Shown here: one piece after another, positions 1-7,829 of the stretch
Layout: the number at the start of each line of letters is the position of its first letter
Numbering within the stretch: position 1 is the first letter of the stretch
From: JAXFQS01 sp034178815
GTDB taxonomy: Bacteria; Verrucomicrobiota; Kiritimatiellia; RFP12; DVOR01
Direction of reading: 5' to 3'
Assembly (NCBI GenBank): GCA_034178815.1
Contig: JAXFQS010000082.1
Coordinates: forward strand, 1 to 43,230
DNA: 43,230 nucleotides
The notes under the pieces: model-generated
The model's database searches: none
Told to the model about the DNA's origin: nothing
Seen by the model: only the letters and a program-made list of their open reading frames with translations
Translations under genes and position numbers: made by a program

Positions 1-7
1 CCATTGC

Positions 8-35
8 AAAGCCCCGGCAAGTTTGCCGGGGCTTT
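8..35. terminator. GC-rich hairpin downstream of ftsW
   Basis: A perfect 13-bp inverted repeat (arms 8-20 and 23-35, starting AAAGCCCCGG) lies 54 bp past the ftsW stop. The T run is only three bases on either strand, so it is a weak or bidirectional terminator. It could equally end a gene to the left of the window. Confidence 0.5.
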
Positions 36-88
36 CGGCGTTCCAAATGGTGTGACTCCGGAGCGGGAGGCGGGGTGTCCAGAGCGCC

Positions 89-1240
89 TCAGCCGAGGGT
101 GTGGACGGCGTCTTTCACCCGCGTGCGCTCGTTGGCATCAGCGACACTGACGATACGCCCGCCGACATTGAATAGTAATCCCAATGCCATACAGTCGGCC
201 AAGATGCTCGACCCCCCATAACTCACAAAGGGAAGCGCCAAACCTTTCGTCGGCAACAATCCCGTCACGACCCCCATGTTCGCGCCAGCCTGCGCCGCCA
301 GCAGAACCGTGGCCCCCAGAGCGATGTATCGGCCCAAGGGATCGGTCGCCTTCAGCGAGATGGTCAAGCCGCATCCGAGGATAATGCCGAAGAAGACCAC
401 TAGGCTAGCCGTCCCCGCAAAGCCAAGCTCCTCCCCGACGATGGCGAAGATGAAATCCGTGTGCGCCTCCGGCAAATAGTTGTGCTTCTGGATGCTCTGC
501 CCGAGCCCCACCCCCTTGAGCCCGCCCGAACGGATGGCCAGAAGCGACTGCTTGAGTTGGTAGGCCACCTCCTTGGGCGCGTCAGAGGTGGCAAACTGAG
601 CCGCCAAACGCGCCCGCCGGTTCTCGTTGTTGTAGAGCAGCACCCCAACGCCCAGCAGCCCGACAAGCGCGACGCTGGCTAGGTACGGCACCGGCATTCG
701 GGCTGCCAGCATAATCGAACCTGCCAAAATCATCAGCACCATCGCGCACCCGAAATCGGGTTGCAGCACCACAGGGCCGACGAACAGCAACAGGAGCAGA
801 CAGGTCGGCACCACACCCTTCCAGAAGAGCCGGACGCGGTCGCGCAGCCACACCATCCAAAAGGAGGTCACCACCACCGTCACGACCTTCGCAATCTCGC
901 TCGGCTGAATGTTGAACAGCGGCGAACGAATCCACCTCCGGCTCCCATTGATAGTTCGTCCGAGCCCCGGCACGAAGACGCACAAGAGCGCAGCAATCGT
1001 CAACAAAAAGAGGCAGAGGACGAACTTCGGATTGTTGTAGAGCCGGTAGTAGTCAAAGCGCCTGATAAGCCACACCAGCCCCGCCCCAATGGCGAAATAG
1101 ACCAACTGCCGCGTCCAAAAATGGTTCGCGTTCCCATAGGTCATCTGCCCGCAGACATCGCTTCCTGAGACCAGCACCAGAAAGCCCTCAAGCGAGAGCA
1201 GGACAACCGCGAAAGCCAGTATGGAGAGAACTTTCCTCAT
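89..1240 (-). CDS. ftsW: SEDS-family septal peptidoglycan glycosyltransferase FtsW
   Basis: A 383-residue polytopic membrane protein of the FtsW/RodA/SpoVE family. FtsW polymerises lipid II into glycan strands at the division septum together with a class B PBP. Visible family signatures are QPDFG near residue 160, the KGVGLGQS...LPEAHTDFIFAIVGEE block in the second half, and LPFVSYGGSS near the C-terminus, with about ten hydrophobic segments. The HTDFIFA block and GVGLGQS favour FtsW over RodA. The ATG overlaps the dapL stop as ATGA, so the two are translationally coupled. The usual dcw neighbours murD and murG are not beside it here. Confidence 0.93.
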   Translation of the reverse strand: MRKVLSILAFAVVLLSLEGFLVLVSGSDVCGQMTYGNANHFWTRQLVYFAIGAGLVWLIRRFDYYRLYNNPKFVLCLFLLTIAALLCVFVPGLGRTINGSRRWIRSPLFNIQPSEIAKVVTVVVTSFWMVWLRDRVRLFWKGVVPTCLLLLLFVGPVVLQPDFGCAMVLMILAGSIMLAARMPVPYLASVALVGLLGVGVLLYNNENRRARLAAQFATSDAPKEVAYQLKQSLLAIRSGGLKGVGLGQSIQKHNYLPEAHTDFIFAIVGEELGFAGTASLVVFFGIILGCGLTISLKATDPLGRYIALGATVLLAAQAGANMGVVTGLLPTKGLALPFVSYGGSSILADCMALGLLFNVGGRIVSVADANERTRVKDAVHTLG

Positions 1241-2463
1241 ACCTCCAGACGCGAAGCAATCCCCTTGATGCGCTTGAGCGCCTCGCGGACATTCTCGCGT
1301 GAATTGAAGGCGCTCACACGAATATAACCTTCGCCCGAACGCCCGAATCCCGCGCCCGGCGTCGTCACCACCTGCGCCTCCTTGAGCAACCGGTCAAAGA
1401 ACGCCCAGGAATCCCCCTTCACATCAATCCAGACATAAGGACTGTTCTCCCCGCCCACACACGAATACCCCAACTTCGCGAACGCCTCGCGGATGAGTTT
1501 GGCGTTGGCAAGGTAGTAGTCAATCTGCTTGCGAGTCTGACTCGCCCCGCTCTTCGAAAAGACCGCCTCCGCAGCACGCTGCACCGGATAGGATACGCCA
1601 TTGAACTTGGTGGTGTGGCGGCGGTTCCAAAGCGGATGCAAAGCAACCGGCTTGCCCTTCGCCGTGTACGCCACAACCTCCTTCGGGACAACCGTAAAGG
1701 CGCAGCGAACCCCAGTGAAGCCGGCCGTCTTTGAGAAACTGCGAAACTCAATCGCAACCTCCTTAGCCCCTTCGATTTCGTAGATGCTACGGGGAATCCC
1801 AGGCGTGCGGATGAATGCCTCGTAGGCAGCGTCGAAGAGAATCAGCGCCTTATTGCGGCGGGCGTAGTCAACCCACGCCTGGAGCTGTTCCCGCGTGGCG
1901 GTCGCACCGGTGGGATTGTTCGGGAAGCAAAGATAGATAAGATCGACCGGCTCCTTCGGAAGCCCAGGAACAAAACCGTTGGCCGCGTTGGATTCAAGGT
2001 AGACCAACCCAGAATAGCGCCCGTTCTTTGCCGCCCCCGTACGCCCGGCCATCACATTCGTGTCGACATAAACTGGATAGACCGGATCCGGAACAGCTAT
2101 TGTCACCTGGCGGGCGAAAAGCTCTTGGATGTTCGCTGTGTCGCACTTGGCGCCGTCGGAGACAAATATTTCGTCCGGGGCGATATTGGTATAGGAGTTC
2201 TTCGCAATGGCTTCCCTGAGGAAGGCGTAGCCCTGCTCAGGGCCGTAGCCGCGAAAAGTCTCGGCGTGGGAGAGTTCCTCGACGGCCTTGGTCATGGCTT
2301 TTACGCAGGCGGGGACCAGAGGCAATGTCACATCGCCGATGCCTAGGCGGATTACGGCGCGACCGTCTGGATTGGCTTCGGTATAGGCCTTGACGCGCCG
2401 GGCGATTTCGGAAAACAGGTAAGAGGACTGGAGTTTGGTGTAGTTTTCGTTGACTTTGATCAT
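1237..2463 (-). CDS. dapL: LL-diaminopimelate aminotransferase
   Basis: DapL converts tetrahydrodipicolinate directly to LL-diaminopimelate with glutamate as donor, giving the precursor of meso-DAP and lysine. The 408-residue protein has the typical N-terminus (INENY-like, then LF.EIARRV), the GIGDVTLPL block at 41-49, PDPVYPVY at 125-132, the PNNPTG motif at 181-186 and the PLP lysine K245 in SFSKTAGFTG. This route is found in plants, Chlamydiae and other PVC bacteria, and it supports that affiliation. It overlaps ftsW by 4 bp and lies 6 bp after the acyltransferase stop, so a single transcript probably links murein precursor and division functions. Confidence 0.95.
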   Translation of the reverse strand: MIKVNENYTKLQSSYLFSEIARRVKAYTEANPDGRAVIRLGIGDVTLPLVPACVKAMTKAVEELSHAETFRGYGPEQGYAFLREAIAKNSYTNIAPDEIFVSDGAKCDTANIQELFARQVTIAVPDPVYPVYVDTNVMAGRTGAAKNGRYSGLVYLESNAANGFVPGLPKEPVDLIYLCFPNNPTGATATREQLQAWVDYARRNKALILFDAAYEAFIRTPGIPRSIYEIEGAKEVAIEFRSFSKTAGFTGVRCAFTVVPKEVVAYTAKGKPVALHPLWNRRHTTKFNGVSYPVQRAAEAVFSKSGASQTRKQIDYYLANAKLIREAFAKLGYSCVGGENSPYVWIDVKGDSWAFFDRLLKEAQVVTTPGAGFGRSGEGYIRVSAFNSRENVREALKRIKGIASRLEV

Positions 2464-2469
2464 GGTTGG

Positions 2470-3375
2470 CTACTCTTTCGGGGGCGAGAGAATCCACCGC
2501 TTGTTGAACCAAAACCATTGACCGGGATCCGCGCGGATGGCGCGATCGAAGCCTGCCATAACGGCTGCGACTAGGCGGCGCGTATCGGTTTCGGGCTCTG
2601 CGGTGGGGTCGGGATAAAGGGTATCGAGGACTTCGAAGTGGAATTGGGTCCAGCCGACGCGGTGGGGTGCGGCGACGAGGATGGGAACATTGGCGTTGTG
2701 GGCGAAGCGGCCTACGCCTTCGCCCACATTGGCGGTTCCTCCGAGGAAGGGGACTTGTATGGCCTGGTGTTTGAGGCTGATATCGGAGAGGATGGCGAGT
2801 GCGCCGCGATTGGCGAGGACTTCGGCCACTTGGCGGAGGGAGGCGCGGCTTTGGCGTTCGACGATTTGCGTGCCGTGCGTGCGGGTGCGATTGATCCAGT
2901 TGTTGAGGAGGGGGTTTTTCTGTTTGGAGGCGATGGCTATCATTCGGATGCCGTAGATGCGGCAGGCGATGGCGGCGAGATCCCAGTTGCCGTAGTGCGG
3001 CACGGTGATGACGATTCCGCCGTATTGGTCGATGAGTTTTTTGACGGGGCCTATCTGGGGACCGAAGTCTGGCATATGGCGGTCGACCCAGTTTTTATCG
3101 AAGCGGTCGGCACGCATCATTTCGATGGTGTTGAAGACCATATTGCGCAGGGTGAGCCAAGCGATGCGGTCGATGGTGCGTTTGGGGGTTTGGTCTCCGA
3201 AGACTTGGCGGACGCGTTTGGCGACTTTGGCGCGTTTGGGTCTGAGGGTATGGAAGATGAGGCGCAGGAGGAGCCAGGCGAGAGCAAAGGCGAGGCGCAG
3301 GGGAAGGAGTCCCAACAGGAGTTGGAAAGCGCGGACGAGGGCGTATTCGAGGTAGTGGCGGGGGGTAGGCTTCAC
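2470..3375 (-). CDS. LpxL/HtrB-family lysophospholipid acyltransferase
   Basis: This 301-residue protein belongs to the lipid A late acyltransferase family, whose members move an acyl chain from acyl-ACP to a lipid A precursor at the inner membrane. It has a hydrophobic N-terminal anchor at about 12-42, the catalytic HX4D motif H127-D132 (HYGNWD), and the C-terminal PGQWFWFNKRW block that matches PEQWxWxHRRW of LpxL-type enzymes. The start is a GTG at 3373-3375 without a clear ribosome binding site. It implies a Gram-negative outer membrane. Which acyl position it serves cannot be read from sequence, and a role in another glycolipid is possible. Confidence 0.85.
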   Translation of the reverse strand: MKPTPRHYLEYALVRAFQLLLGLLPLRLAFALAWLLLRLIFHTLRPKRAKVAKRVRQVFGDQTPKRTIDRIAWLTLRNMVFNTIEMMRADRFDKNWVDRHMPDFGPQIGPVKKLIDQYGGIVITVPHYGNWDLAAIACRIYGIRMIAIASKQKNPLLNNWINRTRTHGTQIVERQSRASLRQVAEVLANRGALAILSDISLKHQAIQVPFLGGTANVGEGVGRFAHNANVPILVAAPHRVGWTQFHFEVLDTLYPDPTAEPETDTRRLVAAVMAGFDRAIRADPGQWFWFNKRWILSPPKE

Positions 3376-3403
3376 GCGGGCAGGGGCTGTGGGCGGGAGT
3401 GGT

Positions 3404-3865
3404 CTAGAGGCCGGGTTGAGCCCTGGTTTTGGCGCGAAGGGTGTCGGCGAGGGTGGCGAGGAGGTCGGTTTGGCTGGCCTGGAGGTTTTGGAGGGAGTCG
3501 AGGAGTTCGGCGGTCTGGGTGTCGTCGGCTTCGCGGTCGCGGGTGAGGTCGGTCAGTTGGCGGATGCGGGCCTCTTGGTCGGCTATTTTGGCTTCGGCCT
3601 TGAGGAGCATTCGGCGGGTGGCGAAGAGTTGGCGGAGGAGTTCGCCGGGCTCTAGGTCGAGGTCGGAGATGCGCATGCCGTCGGGGATTGGGGCCTGTAC
3701 GGTGTTGCCGCAATCGGGGCAGGGCACATGGAGTCCGGCGCCTTTGTAGTCGATGACGAGGGTGTGTCCGCAGACGGGGCAATCGAAGACGATGTCGGTG
3801 GAGCGGATGTCGTCTTCGTCGGGGGTTGTGGCGGGGACGTTCGCGGGGGTTTCGTGCGGATCCAT
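3404..3865 (-). CDS. Zinc-ribbon protein with C-terminal coiled coil, function unknown
   Basis: A 153-residue soluble protein. The first 25 residues are acidic and low in complexity. A treble-clef-like zinc ribbon follows with cysteine pairs C29/C32 and C49/C52 (CPVC...CPDC). Residues about 72-145 are Leu/Ala/Glu-rich and look like a long coiled coil. No enzymatic motif is visible. It lies between rpmB and the acyltransferase on the same strand, 28 bp upstream of the latter. The ribbon suggests nucleic acid or protein binding, but I do not recognise a named family. Confidence 0.7.
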   Translation of the reverse strand: MDPHETPANVPATTPDEDDIRSTDIVFDCPVCGHTLVIDYKGAGLHVPCPDCGNTVQAPIPDGMRISDLDLEPGELLRQLFATRRMLLKAEAKIADQEARIRQLTDLTRDREADDTQTAELLDSLQNLQASQTDLLATLADTLRAKTRAQPGL

Positions 3866-3986
3866 GGCGTTTCTCCTATCGAGTGTGCGGGTTGTTCGGG
3901 TTCGATGGTCTTTGCCAAAGGCACGGAAAGGCGACGCCGCGTGTGGTGCGTGCGCCGCCTTCCGCCGGAACGGTCTCGCCGACCGT

Positions 3987-4214
3987 TTAGGCTTTGACGA
4001 TGTTGGCCGACTTGAGGCAGGCGGCGCAAACGGTGATGCGGCGGGTGTTGGTGCCGTCTTTGACGCGGACGGAGCGCAGGTTGGGCATAAAGCGGCGGCG
4101 GGTGATGCCGGTGGTGTGCAGGCCGATACCGCCTTTGGCTTTGGCCAAGCCGTGGCGAACGATTCGATTGCCGGTCATGGGGCTTTTTCCGCAAATTTCA
4201 CAAACTCTGGACAT
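3987..4214 (-). CDS. rpmB: Ribosomal protein bL28, zinc-binding form
   Basis: A 75-residue large-subunit protein with the bL28 pattern (SRVCEICGK near the start, GNRIVRHGLAKAKGG, the RRRF.PNLR block, then VCAACLKS). The CEIC and CAAC pairs make it the C+ zinc-binding version. A good Shine-Dalgarno (GAGGAG) precedes the ATG, and a strong promoter lies just upstream. A small hairpin (arms AACGGTC at 3969 and GACCGTT at 3981) touches the stop codon but has no T run. The neighbours on this strand are unrelated, so it is probably transcribed mostly on its own. Confidence 0.95.
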   Translation of the reverse strand: MSRVCEICGKSPMTGNRIVRHGLAKAKGGIGLHTTGITRRRFMPNLRSVRVKDGTNTRRITVCAACLKSANIVKA

Positions 4215-4237
4215 GTCTATCTCCTCAAAAGGCGGCT

Positions 4238-4267
4238 AGAATAGCATATTCGGGGGCGGGGTGTCAA
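4238..4267 (-). promoter_or_regulatory. Sigma-70-type promoter of rpmB
   Basis: On the minus strand a perfect -35 TTGACA (4262-4267) is separated by 18 bp from -10 TATTCT (4238-4243), which is preceded by TG. Start codon and Shine-Dalgarno follow within 30 bp. Confidence 0.8.
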
Positions 4268-4288
4268 TCTTTTTCCGCGGGGTAGGTC

Positions 4289-4390
4289 GATGGGTTCGGA
4301 TGGCAGCGGCAGGTAGGCAGGAATAGGGGCTGATGGTGGGTATCTTCGGGGGGGATTGGTGGGTATCTTGGGGGGTGAAGGGTAGGTTGG
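4289..4390. repeat. 23-bp-phased intergenic repeat, cluster 1 (5 units)
   Basis: Ten-base cores begin exactly 23 bp apart at 4289 (GATGGGTTCG, weak), 4312 (GGTAGGCAGG), 4335 and 4358 (both GGTGGGTATC) and 4381 (GGTAGGTTGG). Apart from the 4335/4358 pair, the 13 bp between cores are not conserved. The cluster fills the gap between the rpmB promoter and the stop of the XylR-like gene. Its core matches clusters in eleven other places of this window. Confidence 0.8.
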
Positions 4391-4398
4391 AATGGGGG

Positions 4399-5502
4399 CT
4401 AGGGTCGGCGATGGGAGCCGGGTGTGCCTAGTCCGGCGCGTTTGAAGGCGGTTATCAGGTGGGAGGCGCCGGAGAAGCCGGTCTGGTCGGCGATTTGGTC
4501 GCGGGATCGGGTGGTGGTCTGGAGCAGTTGGACGGCCAGGCGGATTTGGTGGAGGCGCCAGAGGGCGGCGGGGGAGGTATGGAAGGTGGCGCGAAAGTGG
4601 AGTTCCAAGGCGCGGCGGGAGAGACAGGCGTGGCGGGCTAGGCGCGGGATGTCGGGTGGGGCGTCAAGGTGGCGGTGAATATAGTTGATTGCGCGCGCGA
4701 GGGCGGGATTGGATGGGTGGCGCCAGCCGGTTGAGTCGCGCATGACGAGCGGCAGGGGGGCGAGCGGCTGGGGGGAAGTGTCGGAACCGGAAAAAAGGTG
4801 TTCGACGGCCAAGCGGCCGAGTTGCTCTTCGGGCAGAGGAATGGTGCTCAAGGGTATCGGCGAAAGGAGGTTTGCCGCCGCTTCGTCGCCCGTCCCGAGG
4901 ATGGCGATATCGTCGGGAACCGGGCGGTCGAGTTCCAGACAGGCGGTCGCGACGCGACAAGCCAACCGGTCGGTGGTGCAGTAGACGCCGGCCCCCTCCG
5001 GAAGCGTCCGGATCCACGCGCGGAGCGTATCCCCGTGGCGCCAGTCGCCAAAGGTTTCAGGCGGCGGCAAGGTAGCCCGAAAGCCCTCGGAACGAAGCCT
5101 TGCTCCATAATGGGCGGGATTCGCAAGGCACGCCGTAGCCACCAGCCCCATCGTCTCAAAGTGCTGACGAGCCAGTTGCCCAACCGCCAATTCATCCACC
5201 ACCACCGAAGGAATCGAACGGATTCGCGAGACCGTCGAAATGTTCACCCGGCGCACCTTCGCAACCGATTCCAACGCACGATCGCTAACATAAGGCGCAA
5301 TCACCCCGTCCACCTGCCCGCGTTGCACCAGCGCCCGGAGAATCGGCGCCTGCTCCTGCTCCAAAGGCAGAAGTTCAACCCCGGGATGCGCCAGAACCGC
5401 ATCCCGCGCACCCTCCAACAGGGGTAAAGTAGACCCGAAATCGGGTGCCAATACTACCGCTATGCGCATAATTGCGCAATCAGTAAACCATATTCGGCGC
5501 AT
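4399..5502 (-). CDS. XylR-like regulator: periplasmic-binding-type sensor fused to AraC DNA-binding domain
   Basis: A 367-residue transcription factor. Residues about 12-260 look like a LacI/PBP1-type sugar-sensing domain (IAVVLAPDFG at the start, a DGVIAPY strand, then PDDIAILGTGDE and PLSTIPLPEEQLG, which match the LacI core). Residues about 268-360 form an AraC double helix-turn-helix (LARHACLSRRALELHFR and RDQIADQTGFSGASHLITAFKR). This layout is common for carbohydrate regulators in PVC bacteria. There are two in-frame ATGs, at 5502 and 5469. The second fits better because the protein core begins there. Each lies inside one copy of a GCGCATAA repeat, suggesting autoregulation. It is divergent from gmd; the ligand is unknown. 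Confidence 0.85.
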   Translation of the reverse strand: MRRIWFTDCAIMRIAVVLAPDFGSTLPLLEGARDAVLAHPGVELLPLEQEQAPILRALVQRGQVDGVIAPYVSDRALESVAKVRRVNISTVSRIRSIPSVVVDELAVGQLARQHFETMGLVATACLANPAHYGARLRSEGFRATLPPPETFGDWRHGDTLRAWIRTLPEGAGVYCTTDRLACRVATACLELDRPVPDDIAILGTGDEAAANLLSPIPLSTIPLPEEQLGRLAVEHLFSGSDTSPQPLAPLPLVMRDSTGWRHPSNPALARAINYIHRHLDAPPDIPRLARHACLSRRALELHFRATFHTSPAALWRLHQIRLAVQLLQTTTRSRDQIADQTGFSGASHLITAFKRAGLGTPGSHRRP

Positions 5503-5533
5503 AAGCGCAATGAAAAAACCGTCCAGGTATGAT
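5464..5533 (+). promoter_or_regulatory. Operator-like direct repeat and gmd promoter region
   Basis: Two near-identical sites, GCGCATAATTGCGCAA (5464-5479) and GCGCATAAGCGCAA (5497-5510), start 33 bp apart, about three helical turns. A -10-like TATGAT (5528-5533, preceded by GG) faces gmd. The second site overlaps the place where its -35 would be, and no good -35 is present, as in activator-dependent promoters. Binding by the adjacent XylR-like regulator is inferred. Confidence 0.6.
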
Positions 5534-5576
5534 AGAATGTCATCTCAACCAACCTAAATCCCCCGACAGCGAGAAG

Positions 5577-6608
5577 ATGAAAAAGGCACTCATTACCGGT
5601 ATCACCGGCCAAGACGGCTCTTATTTGACCGAACTTCTGCTCAATAAAGGCTACGAAGTCCACGGCATCATCCGCCGCAGTTCCAGCTTCAACACCGGAC
5701 GCATCGACCACCTCTACCAAGACCCCCACATTATCGGCGTGCGCCTCCACCTGCACTTTGGAGACCTCTCCGACTCCGGCAACCTCACCCGCCTAGTCTA
5801 TGAAATCCAGCCGGACGAAATCTACCACCTCGCGGCCCAAAGCCATGTGCGCGTCTCCTTCGATATGCCGGAATACACCGGCGATGTCGACGCCCTAGGC
5901 GTGATGCGCCTTCTTGAGGCCGTCCGCGCCGCAGGGATGGCCACCAAAACCCGATTCTACCAGGCATCCACCTCGGAACTTTTCGGCAAAGTTCAGGAGG
6001 TTCCCCAGCGCGAAACCACCCCCTTTTATCCGAGAAGTCCCTATGCAGTTGCCAAGCTCTACGGCTTCTGGGCGGTTAAAAACTACCGCGAGGCCTACAA
6101 CCTATTCGCCTCCAACGGGATTCTCTTCAACCACGAGTCGCCGCGCCGGGGACCGACCTTCGTGACGCGCAAGATTACGCTGGCGGCGGCGCGTATCAAG
6201 ATGGGCATTCAGAAGGAACTTTACCTGGGCAATGTCGAGGCTCTCCGAGACTGGGGGTTTGCCGGGGATTATGTCGAGGGAATGTGGCGAATTCTCCAGC
6301 ACGATAGGCCCGACGACTTTGTCTTGGCTACCGGGGAGATGCACAGCGTGCGAGAATTCTGCGAGGAGGCTTTCGCTTTGGTCGACTTGGACTGGAAGGA
6401 GTATGTCCGGCACGACGATCGGTACAATCGCCCCTCGGAGGTGGAGCAGCTGCTGGGCGATCCGAGCAAGGCGCGACAGGCGCTGGGGTGGGAGCCTAAG
6501 ATGACTTTCAAGGGCTTGGTCAAGTTGATGATGGAGGCGGATTTGCAGGTGGCTCGGCGTGAACTTGCGGTTCTGAATGCGGGCGGGACGCTCTCGAACG
6601 CGGAGTAA
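5577..6608 (+). CDS. gmd: GDP-mannose 4,6-dehydratase
   Basis: Gmd converts GDP-D-mannose to GDP-4-keto-6-deoxymannose, the first step to GDP-L-fucose. The 343-residue protein starts MKKALITGITGQDGSYL with the GxxGxxG NAD(P) motif, followed by IIRRSSSFNTGRIDHLY, the STSELFGKVQEVPQ block and YAVAKLY with the catalytic Tyr and Lys. NHESPRRGPTFVTRKI is diagnostic for the family. An upstream in-frame ATG at 5529 falls in the likely -10 box, so the ATG at 5577 behind GCGAGAAG is preferred. Its TAA overlaps the ATG of fcl by one base, forming a two-gene operon. Confidence 0.95.
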   Translation: MKKALITGITGQDGSYLTELLLNKGYEVHGIIRRSSSFNTGRIDHLYQDPHIIGVRLHLHFGDLSDSGNLTRLVYEIQPDEIYHLAAQSHVRVSFDMPEYTGDVDALGVMRLLEAVRAAGMATKTRFYQASTSELFGKVQEVPQRETTPFYPRSPYAVAKLYGFWAVKNYREAYNLFASNGILFNHESPRRGPTFVTRKITLAAARIKMGIQKELYLGNVEALRDWGFAGDYVEGMWRILQHDRPDDFVLATGEMHSVREFCEEAFALVDLDWKEYVRHDDRYNRPSEVEQLLGDPSKARQALGWEPKMTFKGLVKLMMEADLQVARRELAVLNAGGTLSNAE

Positions 6609-7570
6609 TGGCGATGGTTGATCTCAAGTCGAAAAGGATCTATGTGGCTGGGCACAGGGGGATGGTCGGGGCGGCCATCTGCCGGGAACTGAGGCGCATT
6701 GGGGCGGAGGGGTTGATTACCGCGAGCCATGCGGAGTTGAACCTGATTGACCAGGCGGCGGTCAACGCTTTTTTCGCCTCGAAGAAGCCTGAGGTGGTGG
6801 TGCTGGCGGCGGCGAAAGTGGGGGGGATTGAGGCGAACCGGCAGGCGAAGGGGACATTCCTCTACGAGAACCTTCTGATTGCGGCAAATGTCATTGAGGC
6901 GGCGCGGCAAAACGGTTGCCGGAGGTTGCTCTTTCTAGGCAGTTCCTGCATCTATCCGCGCCTGGCGCCTCAGCCGATGAGGGAGGATTGCCTTTTGACT
7001 TCGGCGCTGGAGGAGACGAACGAAGGGTATGCGCTGGCGAAAATCTCGGGGTTGAAGTTGTGCGAATACTACCGCAAGCAGTATGGGCTCTGCTACCACT
7101 CGGCGATGCCCACGAATCTCTACGGTACGGGTGACAATTATCACTTGACGCACGCGCATGTCCTGCCCACGCTCATACGCAAGTTTGACGAAGCCAAGGA
7201 GCGCGGAGAGGCCACGGTTCCGCTCTGGGGGACGGGCAAACCGTTGCGCGAATTCCTCCATGTCGACGACCTTGCCTCGGCCTGCCGCCTGTTGCTCGAA
7301 CTGGACAATCCGCCTGATTTGGTGAATGTCGGAAGCGGACAGGAGTTGACCATTCGCGAACTCGCCGAGAAGGTTCGCCAGGCCGTTGGCTGTACCGCCG
7401 AACCGGTCTTCGACCCGACGATGCCCGATGGCACCCCGCGCAAACTTCTGGACATATCCCTGCTCAAAAGTCTCGGCTGGGAGCCCCGGATTTCGCTCGA
7501 AGAGGGCATCGCCCGAACAGTCCGCGAATACCGCGAAGAGAAGGCTAAAGGCAACCTCCGGATGCGCTAA
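6608..7570 (+). CDS. fcl: GDP-L-fucose synthase
   Basis: This epimerase/reductase completes GDP-L-fucose synthesis using NADPH. The 320-residue protein has the GHRGMVG nucleotide motif near residue 15, a GSSCIYP strand with the catalytic Ser/Cys, the YALAK Tyr-Lys pair, PTNLYGTGDNY and the FLHVDDLA block, all standard for Fcl/WcaG. Translation begins within the gmd stop (TAATG). A second ATG two codons downstream is possible. With gmd it supplies fucose for surface polysaccharide. A strong hairpin terminator follows 30 bp after the stop. Confidence 0.95.
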   Translation: MAMVDLKSKRIYVAGHRGMVGAAICRELRRIGAEGLITASHAELNLIDQAAVNAFFASKKPEVVVLAAAKVGGIEANRQAKGTFLYENLLIAANVIEAARQNGCRRLLFLGSSCIYPRLAPQPMREDCLLTSALEETNEGYALAKISGLKLCEYYRKQYGLCYHSAMPTNLYGTGDNYHLTHAHVLPTLIRKFDEAKERGEATVPLWGTGKPLREFLHVDDLASACRLLLELDNPPDLVNVGSGQELTIRELAEKVRQAVGCTAEPVFDPTMPDGTPRKLLDISLLKSLGWEPRISLEEGIARTVREYREEKAKGNLRMR

Positions 7571-7599
7571 TCCATTCCCCGGACGCCCCTCGCCAAACC

Positions 7600-7630
7600 A
7601 ATCGGCCGGCGCGTTGGCGCCGGCCGATTT
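7600..7630. terminator. Hairpin terminator after gmd-fcl
   Basis: A perfect 13-bp stem (arms 7600-7612 and 7617-7629, AATCGGCCGGCGC) with a GTTG loop is followed by TTTCACTT. The T run is short, but the stem is very stable and sits between the convergent fcl and argH genes, so it may act in both directions. Confidence 0.75.
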
Positions 7631-7652
7631 CACTTCAAAAACAGTCCTAAAA

Positions 7653-7754
7653 GGTACCCATCAGAGCCCCCATCTGGTTGGCACCTGTTGCACCCTTTCC
7701 TGCCCACCAACCGCCCACCTAGGTGCCCACCTTCCCATCCGGAGGCAAAGCACC
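7653..7754. repeat. 23-bp-phased intergenic repeat, cluster 2 (5 units)
   Basis: Cores start at 7653 (GGTACCCATC), 7676 (GGTTGGCACC), 7699 (CCTGCCCACC), 7722 (GGTGCCCACC) and 7745 (GCAAAGCACC), each 23 bp after the last. About 33 of 40 bases from 7676 match the reverse complement of cluster 3. The cluster lies between the fcl terminator and the argH stop; 7755-7829 shows nothing further. Confidence 0.8.
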
Positions 7755-7829
7755 TAGTCCCCGCAATCCCGCCCGGGCGCGCGCCGCCCCCATGCGCTAC
7801 GCGCGGGCTGGCGGTGGACGATTGGACAC

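Noticed and set aside
6912..6930. GGTTGCC and GGTTGCT in fcl as further repeat units
   Set aside because: They are 10 bp apart with no neighbours at 23-bp steps.
7676..7694. Sigma-54-like TTGGCACCTGTTGCA near 7679
   Set aside because: The GG and GC elements are two bases too close, and the sequence is explained by the 23-bp-phased repeat.
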